A DNA stretch of 64,000 bases from Elephas maximus indicus. Its lineage: Eukaryota; Chordata; Mammalia; Proboscidea; Elephantidae. A program made the position numbers and the translations under genes. Under the pieces are notes generated by a model that saw nothing but the letters and a program-made list of their open reading frames with translations, searched no databases and was not told where the DNA came from. Of this stretch, positions 11,114-24,723 are shown one piece after another. Numbering within the stretch: position 1 is the first letter of the stretch; each line of letters begins with the position of its first letter. Location of the stretch: the NCBI RefSeq assembly GCF_024166365.1, contig NC_064838.1:74850001-74914000 (forward strand). Reading direction: 5' to 3'.

Positions 11114-13835
11114 GGCCCCTGGCGGGTGTGGGTCAGTGTTCTCTACCCATCCCACGTGGCGGGGGGAGGTTTTCACCATACAAAGCAGCAGCGGAATTAT
11201 TCGTCGCCGGAGAGGTTGCATCTGCCCACAAGCTCCACCTGGCCGGGGTCCGCCCCTACTGTATCGCCCATGTCAATCAACAGAAGCTAAGACCTTGCAG
11301 AGAGACTACCTGCTATTGTCTACCCACGGGGAAGCAGGACAGCCAGAAGCCTCCCCCGTTTCATCGCTAGGCTCTCTCTCAGGCCCCTCATACTTGTGAT
11401 GTGTCTCAAGGGTAGAACGAAGAGAGTTCTCCGAAGGAACACATACACAGAGGGGCCATAGATGCTGAGGAAGGGCGCCTTGCCTACTGATATCCTAGCG
11501 TAAGTGGAAAAGTGGTACCTGCCTGCTGGCCCAGTGTGTCGAACGTGTCCACATCAGGGGCTGCCTACTGTGAAGTGATTCCCTGGGTGCCCTCGGTTTT
11601 GTGGCCCAAAAGAGAAGGGGCCGTCGTGTGTCCATGGGTGAAATGGAGGGCTCTGCGGAACTGGCCGCTGAGGCTGGACCTCTCCTATTGGCTCAGTGTC
11701 TGTGACCCGTCCCCGTCAGAAGTTCCGGCCAGCCTTCCGGTGGCTGTCTCCATGGTGATTGGGAAAGAAGCCTTAGGCCCCGCACTCAGCCTTCACCTGG
11801 CCTACCTGGCCTCTTTCCCCTCATCTAGACCGCTGTGTGAATGAAAGAAAGAATGTCGGCCAATGACCACATGTCCTCATTGCCTTTGAAGGATTAGGCT
11901 CCTTGCCTGGGCAGAAGACAGCCAAGGTCAGCCTGAGCCGAGACACCTAGTGACCCGTGACACTGCAGGCAGTGACAGATGTTCATTTTCATGCTCACGT
12001 ATCCGCAGATGGTGGATTCAGAGTGGTCGGAGAAGAAGCGTAACTAGGGATGACACACACACACGAGGGCACGGGGGAAAGGTCAGGGAAAATAGCTGAG
12101 TTTATGGAGCTTTAGCGGAGCCACTGTAGGGCCCAGGCCTCTCTCCTGTTCGTGGCAAAGAGGTGATCCATATGCCGCCATGCGCAGACTCTGGACTGCT
12201 TGGGCCCTGGATGCCCAGATTGCGGCCTTGTCTTCGGAGAAGTGTCACACATGCACTGTGCCAGCGGAGGCTGTGGCCCAGCAGAGGGCAAAATCTTGAA
12301 AATGGGGCCTTCAGTTGACTTTGCCTGTGCTCTCCTTTGGCTGAGTGACATCGTGTGTTTCCTAGCAGGAGAAGGCATTCGTGGAGAGAGGCGGATTCCA
12401 TGTGTGCAGGCAAAGTGTGTGGTGAGATGATGAGTCGCTGGAGACCACGGTGGACTCCTCAGACCCGGGATAGGCCTCTGGCAGGTATGTGTCAATGTTT
12501 TCTGCCCATGCCACTCAGCCAGGTATTTGCATAGAATGTTATCCCCGGAATTAGTAGTCTCCGGAAAGGCTGCTACATGTCAGCAAGCTTCACCTGGCCA
12601 GGTCCGCCCGTAATGTAGCTTCCCAATCCGTGGCTACTCTCTAGACCTTCCAGATAGACTAGCAGATCTTCTCTGCCCTTGGGCAACCGGTAGAGCCAGA
12701 GGCCTTCCCCGTTTGCTCTTTCGTCTCTAGGCCCTCTGTCAGGCACTCCAAGGTGTGAAGTGACAAGGGGGAGAAGGAAGAGATTTCAGAGAAGGAACAC
12801 ATCCAGAGAGAGACAGAGAGAGGCAAGAGATGCTGAGTGGGGATGCCTTGCGTACTGATATCCTCAGGAAAGTGGGAAAGAGGTACCTGGCCTGCTCTGC
12901 CAATGCCCTGAAGCAGTCCGCACCAGGGGCTGCCTTGTGCCTGCGTAGCCTTTCCGAGGGTGTGCTCAAATCCTGTGGCCACTAGGTGTCGTAGGTCACA
13001 ATGGAGGGCCCTGTGTCATCTGCCTGGCGGGCCGGATCTCTGCCATTGGCTCGGTCTTGTCAGCAGGCCCATCGCAAGCTCCGCCCACTCTTCCGGTGGG
13101 GGGACTGTCTCTATGGTGATGGCAAAGAAGCCTTAGCCCCGCCCACCTGGCCTTCACTTCAACTCCCTGGCCCGCTGACCCTCACTCAGACCTCTGTGTT
13201 GCTCCAAATGAATGTCCGCCAGTGCCCTGGTGTCAGCACCTGGGATAAAGAATTCGGGACCTTGCCTGGGGCAGAAGGCAGCCTAGGTCAGCGGGTACCT
13301 GGAAGTCTACTGCCTTGTGACACTGCTGCCAGTGACAAATGGTGACTCCCACACTCGCATATCGCCTGGTGGCAGAATGATAGTGATGGTTGGGGAAACA
13401 TCGCTCCGGAGCACTTGTTTAGTGGGGCACCAGTCAAAGCAAAGGCCAGGGCCGGTAGTGGACGTCGTGGAGCTGAATGGCGAGCCAGTGAAGGGCCCAA
13501 GGATCCCTCCTGTATGTGGCGAACAGGTCATGCGTGTCCCCACGTCCATGAACCACTGGACTGCTGGGGCCCAGGCTGCCAGGATTTCGGCCTTGCCTTC
13601 GGAGCCCGGCCACATGCGCAGCCTTGCAGAGGACGCGGGGACATGTAGACAGCCAAAATTGGGAAAATGGCAGTGTTTCCTCGATTTCCCTGGTATCGGC
13701 CGTTTTGAGCGGCTTGCTTTTTCTCCTGGTAGGATAGGGCCCTGACGGAGAAAGGCAGGATTACGTGTGCAGGAAAGGTGTGTGCTGAGAGGGTGACGAC
13801 GTTGAGACCATGTTGGGATCTTTAGTCCCAGGAAA
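11114..13835 (+). repeat. Macrosatellite unit U5 (2722 bp, no hairpin)
   Basis: Markers are accttgcagag (11293), ctgtgtgaatg (about 11836), gcagatggtgg (about 12006) and an A-half end with ggttggggaaac. The same set recurs in U8, 8166 bp downstream. Confidence 0.95.
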
Positions 13836-16557
13836 GGCCCCTGGCGGGTGTGGGTCAGTGTTCTCTACCCATCCCACGTGGCGGGGGGAGGTTTTCACCA
13901 TACAAAGCAGCAGCGGAATTATTCGTCGCCGGAGAGGTTGCATCTGCCCACAAGCTCCACCTGGCCGGGGTCCGCCCCTACTGTATCGCCCATGTCAATC
14001 AACAGAAGCTAAGACCTTCCAGAGAGACTACCTGCTATTGTCTACCCACGGGGAAGCAGGACAGCCAGAAGCCTCCCCCGTTTCATCGCTAGGCTCTCTC
14101 TCAGGCCCCTCATACTTGTGATGTGTCTCAAGGGTAGAACGAAGAGAGTTCTCCGAAGGAACACATACACAGAGGGGCCATAGATGCTGAGGAAGGACGC
14201 CTTGCCTACTGATATCCTAGCGTAAGTGGAAAAGTGGTACCTGCCTGCTGGCCCGGTGTGTCGAACGTGTCCACATCAGGGGCTGCCTACTGTGAAGTGA
14301 TTCCCTGGGTGCCCTCGGTTTTGTGGCCCAAAAGAGAAGGGGCCGTCGTGTGTCCATGGGTGAAATGGAGGGCTCTGCGGAACTGGCCGCTGAGGCTGGA
14401 CCTCTCCTATTGGCTCAGTGTCTGTGACCCGTCCCCGTCAGAAGTTCCGGCCAGCCTTCCGGTGGCTGTCTCCATGGTGATTGGGAAAGAAGCCTTAGGC
14501 CCTGCACTCAGCCTTCACCTGGCCTACCTGGCCTCTTTCCCCTCATCTAGACCGCTGTGTGGATGAAAGAAAGAATGTCGGCCAATGACCACATGTCCTC
14601 CTTGCCTTTGAAGGATTAGGCTCCTTGCCTGGGCAGAAGACAGCCAGGGTCAGCCTGAGCCTAGACACCTAGTGACCTGTGACACGGCAGGCAGTGACAG
14701 ATGTTCATTTTCATGCTCACATATCCGCAGGTGGCGGATTCAGATTGGTCGGAGAAGAAGTGTAACTAGGGATGACACACACACACGAGGGCACGGGGGA
14801 AAGGTCAGGGAAAATAGCTGAGGTCGTGGAGCTCTAGCGGAGCCAGTGTAGGGCCCAGGCCTCCCTCCTGTTCGTGGCAAAGAGGTGAAACATATGCCGC
14901 CACGCGCAGACTCTGGACTGCTAGGGCCCTGGATGCCCAGATTGCGGCCTTGTCTTTGGAGATGTGTCACACATGCACTGTGCCAGCGGAGGCTGTGGCC
15001 CAGCAGAGGGCAAAATCTTGAAAATGGGGCCTTCAGTTGACTTTGCCTGTGCTCTCCTTTGGCTGAGTGACATCGTGTGTTTCCTAGCAGGAGAAGGCAT
15101 TCGTGGAGAGAGGCGGATTCCATGTGTGCAGGCAAAGTGTGTGCTGAGATGATGAGTCGCTGGAGACCAGGGTGGACTCCTCAGACCCGGGATACGCCTC
15201 TGGCAGGTATGTGTCAATGTTTTCTGCCCATGCCACTCAGCCGGGTATCTGCATAGAATGTTATCCCCGGAATTAGTAGTCTCCGGAAAGGCTGCTACAT
15301 GTCAGCAAGCTTCACCCGGCCAGGTCCGCCCGTGATGTAGCTTCCCAATCTGTGGCTACTCTCTAGACCTTCCAGATAGACTAGCAGATCTTCTCTGCCC
15401 TTGGGCAACCGGTAGAGCCAGAGGCCTTCCCCGTTTGCTCTTTCGTCTCTAGGCCCTCTGTCAGGCACTCCAAGGTGTGAAGTGACAAGGGGGAGAAGGA
15501 AGAGATTTCAGAGAAGGAACACATCCAGAGAGAGACAGAGAGAGGCAAGAGATGCTGAGTGGGGATGCCTTGCGTACTGATATCCTCAGGAAAGTGGGAA
15601 AGAGGTACCCGGCCTGCTCTGCCAATGCCCTGAAGCAGTCCGCACCAGGGGCTGCCTTGTGCCTGCGTAGCCTTTCCCAGGGAGTGCTCAAATCCTGTGG
15701 CCACTAGGTGTCGTAGGTCACAATGGAGGGCCCTGTGTCATCTGCCTGGCGGGCCGGATCTCTGCCATAGGCTCGGTCTTGTCAGCAGGCCCATCGCAAG
15801 CTCCGCCCACTCTTCCGGTGGGGGGACTGTCTCTATGGTGATGGCAAAGAAGCCTTAGCCCCGCCCACCTGGCCTTCACTTCAACTCCCTGGCCCGCTGA
15901 CCCTCACTCAGACCTCTGTGTTGCTCCAAATGAATGTCCGCCAGTGCCCTGGTGTCAGCACCTGGGATAAAGAATTCGGAACCTTGCCTGGGGCAGAAGG
16001 CAGCCTAGGTCAGCGGGTACCTGGAAGTCTACTGCCTTGTGACACTGCTGCCAGTGACAAATGGTGACTCCCACACTCACATATCGCCTGGTGGCAGAAT
16101 GATAGTGATGGGTGGAGAAACATCGCTCCGGAGCACACGTTCAGTGGGGCACCAGCCAAAGCAAAGGCCAGGGCCGGTAGTGGACGTCGTGGAGCTGAAT
16201 GGCGAGCCAGTGAAGGGCCCAAGGATCCCTCCTGTATGTGGCGAACAGGTCATGCGTGTCCCCACGTCCATAAACCACTGGACTGCTGGGGCCCAGGCTG
16301 CCAGGATTTCGGCCTTGCCTTCGGAGCCCGGCCACATGCGCGGCCTTGCAGCGGAGGCGGGGACATGTAGACAGCCAAAATTGGGAAAATGGCAGTGTTT
16401 CCTCGATTTTCCTGGCATCGGCCGTTTTGAGCGGCTTGCTTTTTCTCCTGGTAGGATAGGGCCCTGACGGAGAAAGGCAGGATTACGTGTGCAGGAAAGG
16501 TGTGTGCTGAGAGGGTGACGACGTTGAGACCATGCTGGGATCTTTAGTCCCAGGAAA
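13836..16557 (+). repeat. Macrosatellite unit U6 (2722 bp, no hairpin)
   Basis: Markers are cagccagggtc, ggatacgcctc, aggtacccgg and ccataggctc, the last of which abolishes the inverted CCAAT box. All recur in U9 at +8166. Confidence 0.95.
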
Positions 16558-19279
16558 GGCCCCTGGCGGGTGTGGGTCAGTGTTCTCTACCCATCCCACG
16601 TGGCGGGGGGAGGTGTTCACCATACAAAGCAGCAGCGGAATTATTCGTCGCCGGTGAGATTGCATCTGCCCACAAGCTCCACCTGGCCGGGGTCCGCCCC
16701 TACTGTATCGCCCATATCAATCAACAGAAGCTAAGACCTTCCAGAGAGACTACCTGCTATTGTCTACCCACGGGGAAGCAGGACAGCCAGAAGCCTCCCC
16801 CGTTTCATCGCTAGGCTCTCTCTCAGGCCCCTCATACTTGTGATGTGTCTCAAGGGTAGAACGAAGAGAGTTCTCCGAAGGAACACATACACAGAGGGGC
16901 CATAGATGCTGAGGAAGGGCGCCTTGCCTACTGATATCCTAGCATAAGTGGAAAAGTGGTACCTGCCTGCTGGCCCAGTGTGTCGAATGTGTCCACATCA
17001 GGGGCTGCCTACTGTGAAGTGATTCCCTGGGTGCCCTCAGTTTTGTGGCCCAAAAGAGAAGGGGCCGTCGTGTGTCCATGGGTGAAATGGAGGGCTCTGC
17101 GGAACTGGCCGCTGAGGCTGGACCTCTCCTATTGGCTCAGTGTCTGTGACCCGTCCCCGTCAGAAGTTCCGGCCAGCCTTCCGGTGGCTGTCTCCATGGT
17201 GATTGGGAAAGAAGCCTTAGGCCCTGCACTCAGCCTTCACCTGGCCTACCTGGCCTCTTTCCCCTCATCTAGACCGCTGTGTGGATGAAAGAAAGAATGT
17301 CGGCCAATGACCACATGTCCTCATTGCCTTTGAAGGATTAGGCTCCTTGCCTGGGCAGAAGACAGCCAAGGTCAGCCTGAGCCTAGACACCTAGTGACCT
17401 GTGACACTGCAGGCAGTGACAGATGTTCTTTTTCATGCTCACGTATCCGCAGGTGGCGGATTAAGAGTGGTCGGAGAAGAAGTGTAACTAGGGATGACAC
17501 AAACACACGAGGGCACGGGGGAAAGGTCAGGGAAAATAGCTGAGGTCGTGGAGCTCTAGCGGAGCCAGTGTAGGGCCCAGGCCTCCCTCCTGTTCGTGGC
17601 AAAGAGGTGATCCATATGCCGCCATGCGCAGACTCTGGACTGCTTGGGCCCTGGATGCCCAGATTGCGGCCTTGTCTTCGGAGATGCGTCACACATGCAC
17701 TGTGCCAGCGGAGGCTGTGGCCCAGCAGAGGGCAAAATCTTGAAAATGGGGCCTTCAGTTGACTTTGCCTGTGCTCTCCTTTGGCTGAGTGACATCGTGT
17801 GTTTCCTAGCAGGAGAAGGCATTCGTGGAGAGAGGCGGATTCCATGTGTGCAGGCAAAGTGTGTGGTGAGATGATGAGTCGCTGGAGACCACGGTGGACT
17901 CCTCAGACCCGGGATAGGCCTCTGGCAGGTATGTGTCAATGTTTTCTGCCCATGCCACTCAGCCGGGTATTTGCATAGAATGTTATCCCCGGAATTAGTA
18001 GTCTCCGGAAAGGCTGCTACATGTCAGCAAGCTTCACCTGGCCAGGTCCGCCCGTGATGTAGCTTCCCAATCCGTGGCTACTCTCTAGACCTTCCAGATA
18101 GACTAGCAGATCTTCTCTGCCCTTGGGCAACCGGTAGAGCCAGAGGCCTTCCCCGTTTGCTGTTTCGTCTCTAGGCCCTCTGTCAGTCACTCCAAGGTGT
18201 GAAGTGACAAGGGGGAGAAGGAAGAGATTTCAGAGAAGGAACACATCCAGAGAGAGACAGAGAGAGGCAAGAGATGCTGAGTGGGGATGCCTTGCGTACT
18301 GATATCCTCAGGAAAGTGGGAAAGAGGTACCTGGCCTGCTCTGCCAATGCCCTGAAGCAGTCCGCACCAGGGGCTGCCTTGTGCCTGCGTAGCCTTTCCG
18401 AGGGTGTGCTCAAATCCTGTGGCCACTAGGTGTCGTAGGTCACAATGGAGGGCCCTGTGTCATCTGCCTGGCGGGCCGGATCTCTGCCATTGGCTCGGTC
18501 TTGTCAGCAGGCCCATCGCAAGCTCCGCCCACTCTTCCGGTGGGGGGACTGTCTCTATGGTGATGGTAAAGAAGCCTTAGCCCCGCCCACCTGGCCTTCA
18601 CTTCAGCTCCCTGGCCCGCTGACCCTCACTCAGACCTCTGTGTTGCTCCAAATGAATGTCCGCCAGTGCCCTGGTGTCAGCACCTGGGATAAAGAATTCG
18701 GGACCTTGCCTGGGGCAGAAGGCAGCCTAGGTCAGCGGGTACCTGGAAGTCTACTGCCTTGTGACACTGCTGCCAGTGACAAATGGTGACTCCCACTCTC
18801 GCATATCGCCTGGTGGCAGAATGATAGTGATGGGTGGAGAAACATCGCTCCGGAGCACACGTTCAGTGGGGCACCAGCCAAAGCAAAGGCCACGGCCGGT
18901 AGTGGACGTCGTGGAGCTGAATGGCGAGCCAGTGAAGGGCCCAAGGATCCCTCCTGTATGTGGCGAACAGGTCAAGCGTGTCCCCACGTCCATGAACCAC
19001 TGGACGGCTGGGGCCCAGGATGTCAGGATTTCGGCCTTGCCTTCGGAGCCCGGCCACATGCGCAGCCTTGCAGCGGAGGCGGGGACATGTAGACAGCCAA
19101 AATTGGGAAAATGGCAGTGTTTCCTCGATTTCCCTGGCATCGGCCGTTTTGAGCGGCTTGCTTTTTCTCCTGGTAGGATAGGGCCCTGACGGAGAAAGGC
19201 AGGATTACGTGTGCAGGAAAGGTGTGTGCTGAGAGGGTGACGACGTTGAGACCATGTTGGGATCTTTAGTCCCAGGAAA
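16558..19279 (+). repeat. Macrosatellite unit U7 (2722 bp, no hairpin)
   Basis: Markers are gaggtgttcacc, cccatatcaatc and gtcgaatgtg. The first copy of the 8166-bp block ends within this unit, near 17862. The second copy starts near 17688. Confidence 0.95.
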
Positions 19280-22001
19280 GGCCCCTGGCGGGTGTGGGTC
19301 AGTGTTCTCTACCCATCCCACGTGGCGGGGGGAGGTTTTCACCATACAAAGCAGCAGCGGAATTATTCGTCGCCGGAGAGGTTGCATCTGCCCACAAGCT
19401 CCACCTGGCCGGGGTCCGCCCCTACTGTATCGCCCATGTCAATCAACAGAAGCTAAGACCTTGCAGAGAGACTACCTGCTATTGTCTACCCACGGGGAAG
19501 CAGGACAGCCAGAAGCCTCCCCCGTTTCATCGCTAGGCTCTCTCTCAGGCCCCTCATACTTGTGATGTGTCTCAAGGGTAGAACGAAGAGAGTTCTCCGA
19601 AGGAACACATACACAGAGGGGCCATAGATGCTGAGGAAGGGCGCCTTGCCTACTGATATCCTAGCGTAAGTGGAAAAGTGGTACCTGCCTGCTGGCCCAG
19701 TGTGTCGAACGTGTCCACATCAGGGGCTGCCTACTGTGAAGTGATTCCCTGGGTGCCCTCGGTTTTGTGGCCCAAAAGAGAAGGGGCCGTCGTGTGTCCA
19801 TGGGTGAAATGGAGGGCTCTGCGGAACTGGCCGCTGAGGCTGGACCTCTCCTATTGGCTCAGTGTCTGTGACCCGTCCCCGTCAGAAGTTCCGGCCAGCC
19901 TTCCGGTGGCTGTCTCCATGGTGATTGGGAAAGAAGCCTTAGGCCCCGCACTCAGCCTTCACCTGGCCTACCTGGCCTCTTTCCCCTCATCTAGACCGCT
20001 GTGTGAATGAAAGAAAGAATGTCGGCCAATGACCACATGTCCTCATTGCCTTTGAAGGATTAGGCTCCTTGCCTGGGCAGAAGACAGCCAAGGTCAGCCT
20101 GAGCCGAGACACCTAGTGACCCGTGACACTGCAGGCAGTGACAGATGTTCATTTTCATGCTCACGTATCCGCAGATGGTGGATTCAGAGTGGTCGGAGAA
20201 GAAGCGTAACTAGGGATGACACACACACACGAGGGCACGGGGGAAAGGTCAGGGAAAATAGCTGAGTTTATGGAGCTTTAGCGGAGCCACTGTAGGGCCC
20301 AGGCCTCTCTCCTGTTCGTGGCAAAGAGGTGATCCATATGCCGCCATGCGCAGACTCTGGACTGCTTGGGCCCTGGATGCCCAGATTGCGGCCTTGTCTT
20401 CGGAGAAGTGTCACACATGCACTGTGCCAGCGGAGGCTGTGGCCCAGCAGAGGGCAAAATCTTGAAAATGGGGCCTTCAGTTGACTTTGCCTGTGCTCTC
20501 CTTTGGCTGAGTGACATCGTGTGTTTCCTAGCAGGAGAAGGCATTCGTGGAGAGAGGCGGATTCCATGTGTGCAGGCAAAGTGTGTGGTGAGATGATGAG
20601 TCGCTGGAGACCACGGTGGACTCCTCAGACCCGGGATAGGCCTCTGGCAGGTATGTGTCAATGTTTTCTGCCCATGCCACTCAGCCAGGTATTTGCATAG
20701 AATGTTATCCCCGGAATTAGTAGTCTCCGGAAAGGCTGCTACATGTCAGCAAGCTTCACCTGGCCAGGTCCGCCCGTAATGTAGCTTCCCAATCCGTGGC
20801 TACTCTCTAGACCTTCCAGATAGACTAGCAGATCTTCTCTGCCCTTGGGCAACCGGTAGAGCCAGAGGCCTTCCCCGTTTGCTCTTTCGTCTCTAGGCCC
20901 TCTGTCAGGCACTCCAAGGTGTGAAGTGACAAGGGGGAGAAGGAAGAGATTTCAGAGAAGGAACACATCCAGAGAGAGACAGAGAGAGGCAAGAGATGCT
21001 GAGTGGGGATGCCTTGCGTACTGATATCCTCAGGAAAGTGGGAAAGAGGTACCTGGCCTGCTCTGCCAATGCCCTGAAGCAGTCCGCACCAGGGGCTGCC
21101 TTGTGCCTGCGTAGCCTTTCCGAGGGTGTGCTCAAATCCTGTGGCCACTAGGTGTCGTAGGTCACAATGGAGGGCCCTGTGTCATCTGCCTGGCGGGCCG
21201 GATCTCTGCCATTGGCTCGGTCTTGTCAGCAGGCCCATCGCAAGCTCCGCCCACTCTTCCGGTGGGGGGACTGTCTCTATGGTGATGGCAAAGAAGCCTT
21301 AGCCCCGCCCACCTGGCCTTCACTTCAACTCCCTGGCCCGCTGACCCTCACTCAGACCTCTGTGTTGCTCCAAATGAATGTCCGCCAGTGCCCTGGTGTC
21401 AGCACCTGGGATAAAGAATTCGGGACCTTGCCTGGGGCAGAAGGCAGCCTAGGTCAGCGGGTACCTGGAAGTCTACTGCCTTGTGACACTGCTGCCAGTG
21501 ACAAATGGTGACTCCCACACTCGCATATCGCCTGGTGGCAGAATGATAGTGATGGTTGGGGAAACATCGCTCCGGAGCACTTGTTTAGTGGGGCACCAGT
21601 CAAAGCAAAGGCCAGGGCCGGTAGTGGACGTCGTGGAGCTGAATGGCGAGCCAGTGAAGGGCCCAAGGATCCCTCCTGTATGTGGCGAACAGGTCATGCG
21701 TGTCCCCACGTCCATGAACCACTGGACTGCTGGGGCCCAGGCTGCCAGGATTTCGGCCTTGCCTTCGGAGCCCGGCCACATGCGCAGCCTTGCAGAGGAC
21801 GCGGGGACATGTAGACAGCCAAAATTGGGAAAATGGCAGTGTTTCCTCGATTTCCCTGGTATCGGCCGTTTTGAGCGGCTTGCTTTTTCTCCTGGTAGGA
21901 TAGGGCCCTGACGGAGAAAGGCAGGATTACGTGTGCAGGAAAGGTGTGTGCTGAGAGGGTGACGACGTTGAGACCATGTTGGGATCTTTAGTCCCAGGAA
22001 A
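19280..22001 (+). repeat. Macrosatellite unit U8 (2722 bp, no hairpin; copy of U5)
   Basis: No difference from U5 was noticed at any position compared, including the private markers accttgcagag and ctgtgtgaatg. Confidence 0.95.
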
Positions 22002-24723
22002 GGCCCCTGGCGGGTGTGGGTCAGTGTTCTCTACCCATCCCACGTGGCGGGGGGAGGTTTTCACCATACAAAGCAGCAGCGGAATTATTCGTCGCCGGAG
22101 AGGTTGCATCTGCCCACAAGCTCCACCTGGCCGGGGTCCGCCCCTACTGTATCGCCCATGTCAATCAACAGAAGCTAAGACCTTCCAGAGAGACTACCTG
22201 CTATTGTCTACCCACGGGGAAGCAGGACAGCCAGAAGCCTCCCCCGTTTCATCGCTAGGCTCTCTCTCAGGCCCCTCATACTTGTGATGTGTCTCAAGGG
22301 TAGAACGAAGAGAGTTCTCCGAAGGAACACATACACAGAGGGGCCATAGATGCTGAGGAAGGACGCCTTGCCTACTGATATCCTAGCGTAAGTGGAAAAG
22401 TGGTACCTGCCTGCTGGCCCGGTGTGTCGAACGTGTCCACATCAGGGGCTGCCTACTGTGAAGTGATTCCCTGGGTGCCCTCGGTTTTGTGGCCCAAAAG
22501 AGAAGGGGCCGTCGTGTGTCCATGGGTGAAATGGAGGGCTCTGCGGAACTGGCCGCTGAGGCTGGACCTCTCCTATTGGCTCAGTGTCTGTGACCCGTCC
22601 CCGTCAGAAGTTCCGGCCAGCCTTCCGGTGGCTGTCTCCATGGTGATTGGGAAAGAAGCCTTAGGCCCTGCACTCAGCCTTCACCTGGCCTACCTGGCCT
22701 CTTTCCCCTCATCTAGACCGCTGTGTGGATGAAAGAAAGAATGTCGGCCAATGACCACATGTCCTCCTTGCCTTTGAAGGATTAGGCTCCTTGCCTGGGC
22801 AGAAGACAGCCAGGGTCAGCCTGAGCCTAGACACCTAGTGACCTGTGACACGGCAGGCAGTGACAGATGTTCATTTTCATGCTCACATATCCGCAGGTGG
22901 CGGATTCAGATTGGTCGGAGAAGAAGTGTAACTAGGGATGACACACACACACGAGGGCACGGGGGAAAGGTCAGGGAAAATAGCTGAGGTCGTGGAGCTC
23001 TAGCGGAGCCAGTGTAGGGCCCAGGCCTCCCTCCTGTTCGTGGCAAAGAGGTGAAACATATGCCGCCACGCGCAGACTCTGGACTGCTAGGGCCCTGGAT
23101 GCCCAGATTGCGGCCTTGTCTTTGGAGATGTGTCACACATGCACTGTGCCAGCGGAGGCTGTGGCCCAGCAGAGGGCAAAATCTTGAAAATGGGGCCTTC
23201 AGTTGACTTTGCCTGTGCTCTCCTTTGGCTGAGTGACATCGTGTGTTTCCTAGCAGGAGAAGGCATTCGTGGAGAGAGGCGGATTCCATGTGTGCAGGCA
23301 AAGTGTGTGCTGAGATGATGAGTCGCTGGAGACCAGGGTGGACTCCTCAGACCCGGGATACGCCTCTGGCAGGTATGTGTCAATGTTTTCTGCCCATGCC
23401 ACTCAGCCGGGTATCTGCATAGAATGTTATCCCCGGAATTAGTAGTCTCCGGAAAGGCTGCTACATGTCAGCAAGCTTCACCCGGCCAGGTCCGCCCGTG
23501 ATGTAGCTTCCCAATCTGTGGCTACTCTCTAGACCTTCCAGATAGACTAGCAGATCTTCTCTGCCCTTGGGCAACCGGTAGAGCCAGAGGCCTTCCCCGT
23601 TTGCTCTTTCGTCTCTAGGCCCTCTGTCAGGCACTCCAAGGTGTGAAGTGACAAGGGGGAGAAGGAAGAGATTTCAGAGAAGGAACACATCCAGAGAGAG
23701 ACAGAGAGAGGCAAGAGATGCTGAGTGGGGATGCCTTGCGTACTGATATCCTCAGGAAAGTGGGAAAGAGGTACCCGGCCTGCTCTGCCAATGCCCTGAA
23801 GCAGTCCGCACCAGGGGCTGCCTTGTGCCTGCGTAGCCTTTCCCAGGGAGTGCTCAAATCCTGTGGCCACTAGGTGTCGTAGGTCACAATGGAGGGCCCT
23901 GTGTCATCTGCCTGGCGGGCCGGATCTCTGCCATAGGCTCGGTCTTGTCAGCAGGCCCATCGCAAGCTCCGCCCACTCTTCCGGTGGGGGGACTGTCTCT
24001 ATGGTGATGGCAAAGAAGCCTTAGCCCCGCCCACCTGGCCTTCACTTCAACTCCCTGGCCCGCTGACCCTCACTCAGACCTCTGTGTTGCTCCAAATGAA
24101 TGTCCGCCAGTGCCCTGGTGTCAGCACCTGGGATAAAGAATTCGGAACCTTGCCTGGGGCAGAAGGCAGCCTAGGTCAGCGGGTACCTGGAAGTCTACTG
24201 CCTTGTGACACTGCTGCCAGTGACAAATGGTGACTCCCACACTCACATATCGCCTGGTGGCAGAATGATAGTGATGGGTGGAGAAACATCGCTCCGGAGC
24301 ACACGTTCAGTGGGGCACCAGCCAAAGCAAAGGCCAGGGCCGGTAGTGGACGTCGTGGAGCTGAATGGCGAGCCAGTGAAGGGCCCAAGGATCCCTCCTG
24401 TATGTGGCGAACAGGTCATGCGTGTCCCCACGTCCATAAACCACTGGACTGCTGGGGCCCAGGCTGCCAGGATTTCGGCCTTGCCTTCGGAGCCCGGCCA
24501 CATGCGCGGCCTTGCAGCGGAGGCGGGGACATGTAGACAGCCAAAATTGGGAAAATGGCAGTGTTTCCTCGATTTTCCTGGCATCGGCCGTTTTGAGCGG
24601 CTTGCTTTTTCTCCTGGTAGGATAGGGCCCTGACGGAGAAAGGCAGGATTACGTGTGCAGGAAAGGTGTGTGCTGAGAGGGTGACGACGTTGAGACCATG
24701 CTGGGATCTTTAGTCCCAGGAAA
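22002..24723 (+). repeat. Macrosatellite unit U9 (2722 bp, no hairpin; copy of U6)
   Basis: It carries all U6 private markers (cagccagggtc, ggatacgcctc, aggtacccgg, ccataggctc) at exactly +8166. Confidence 0.95.
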
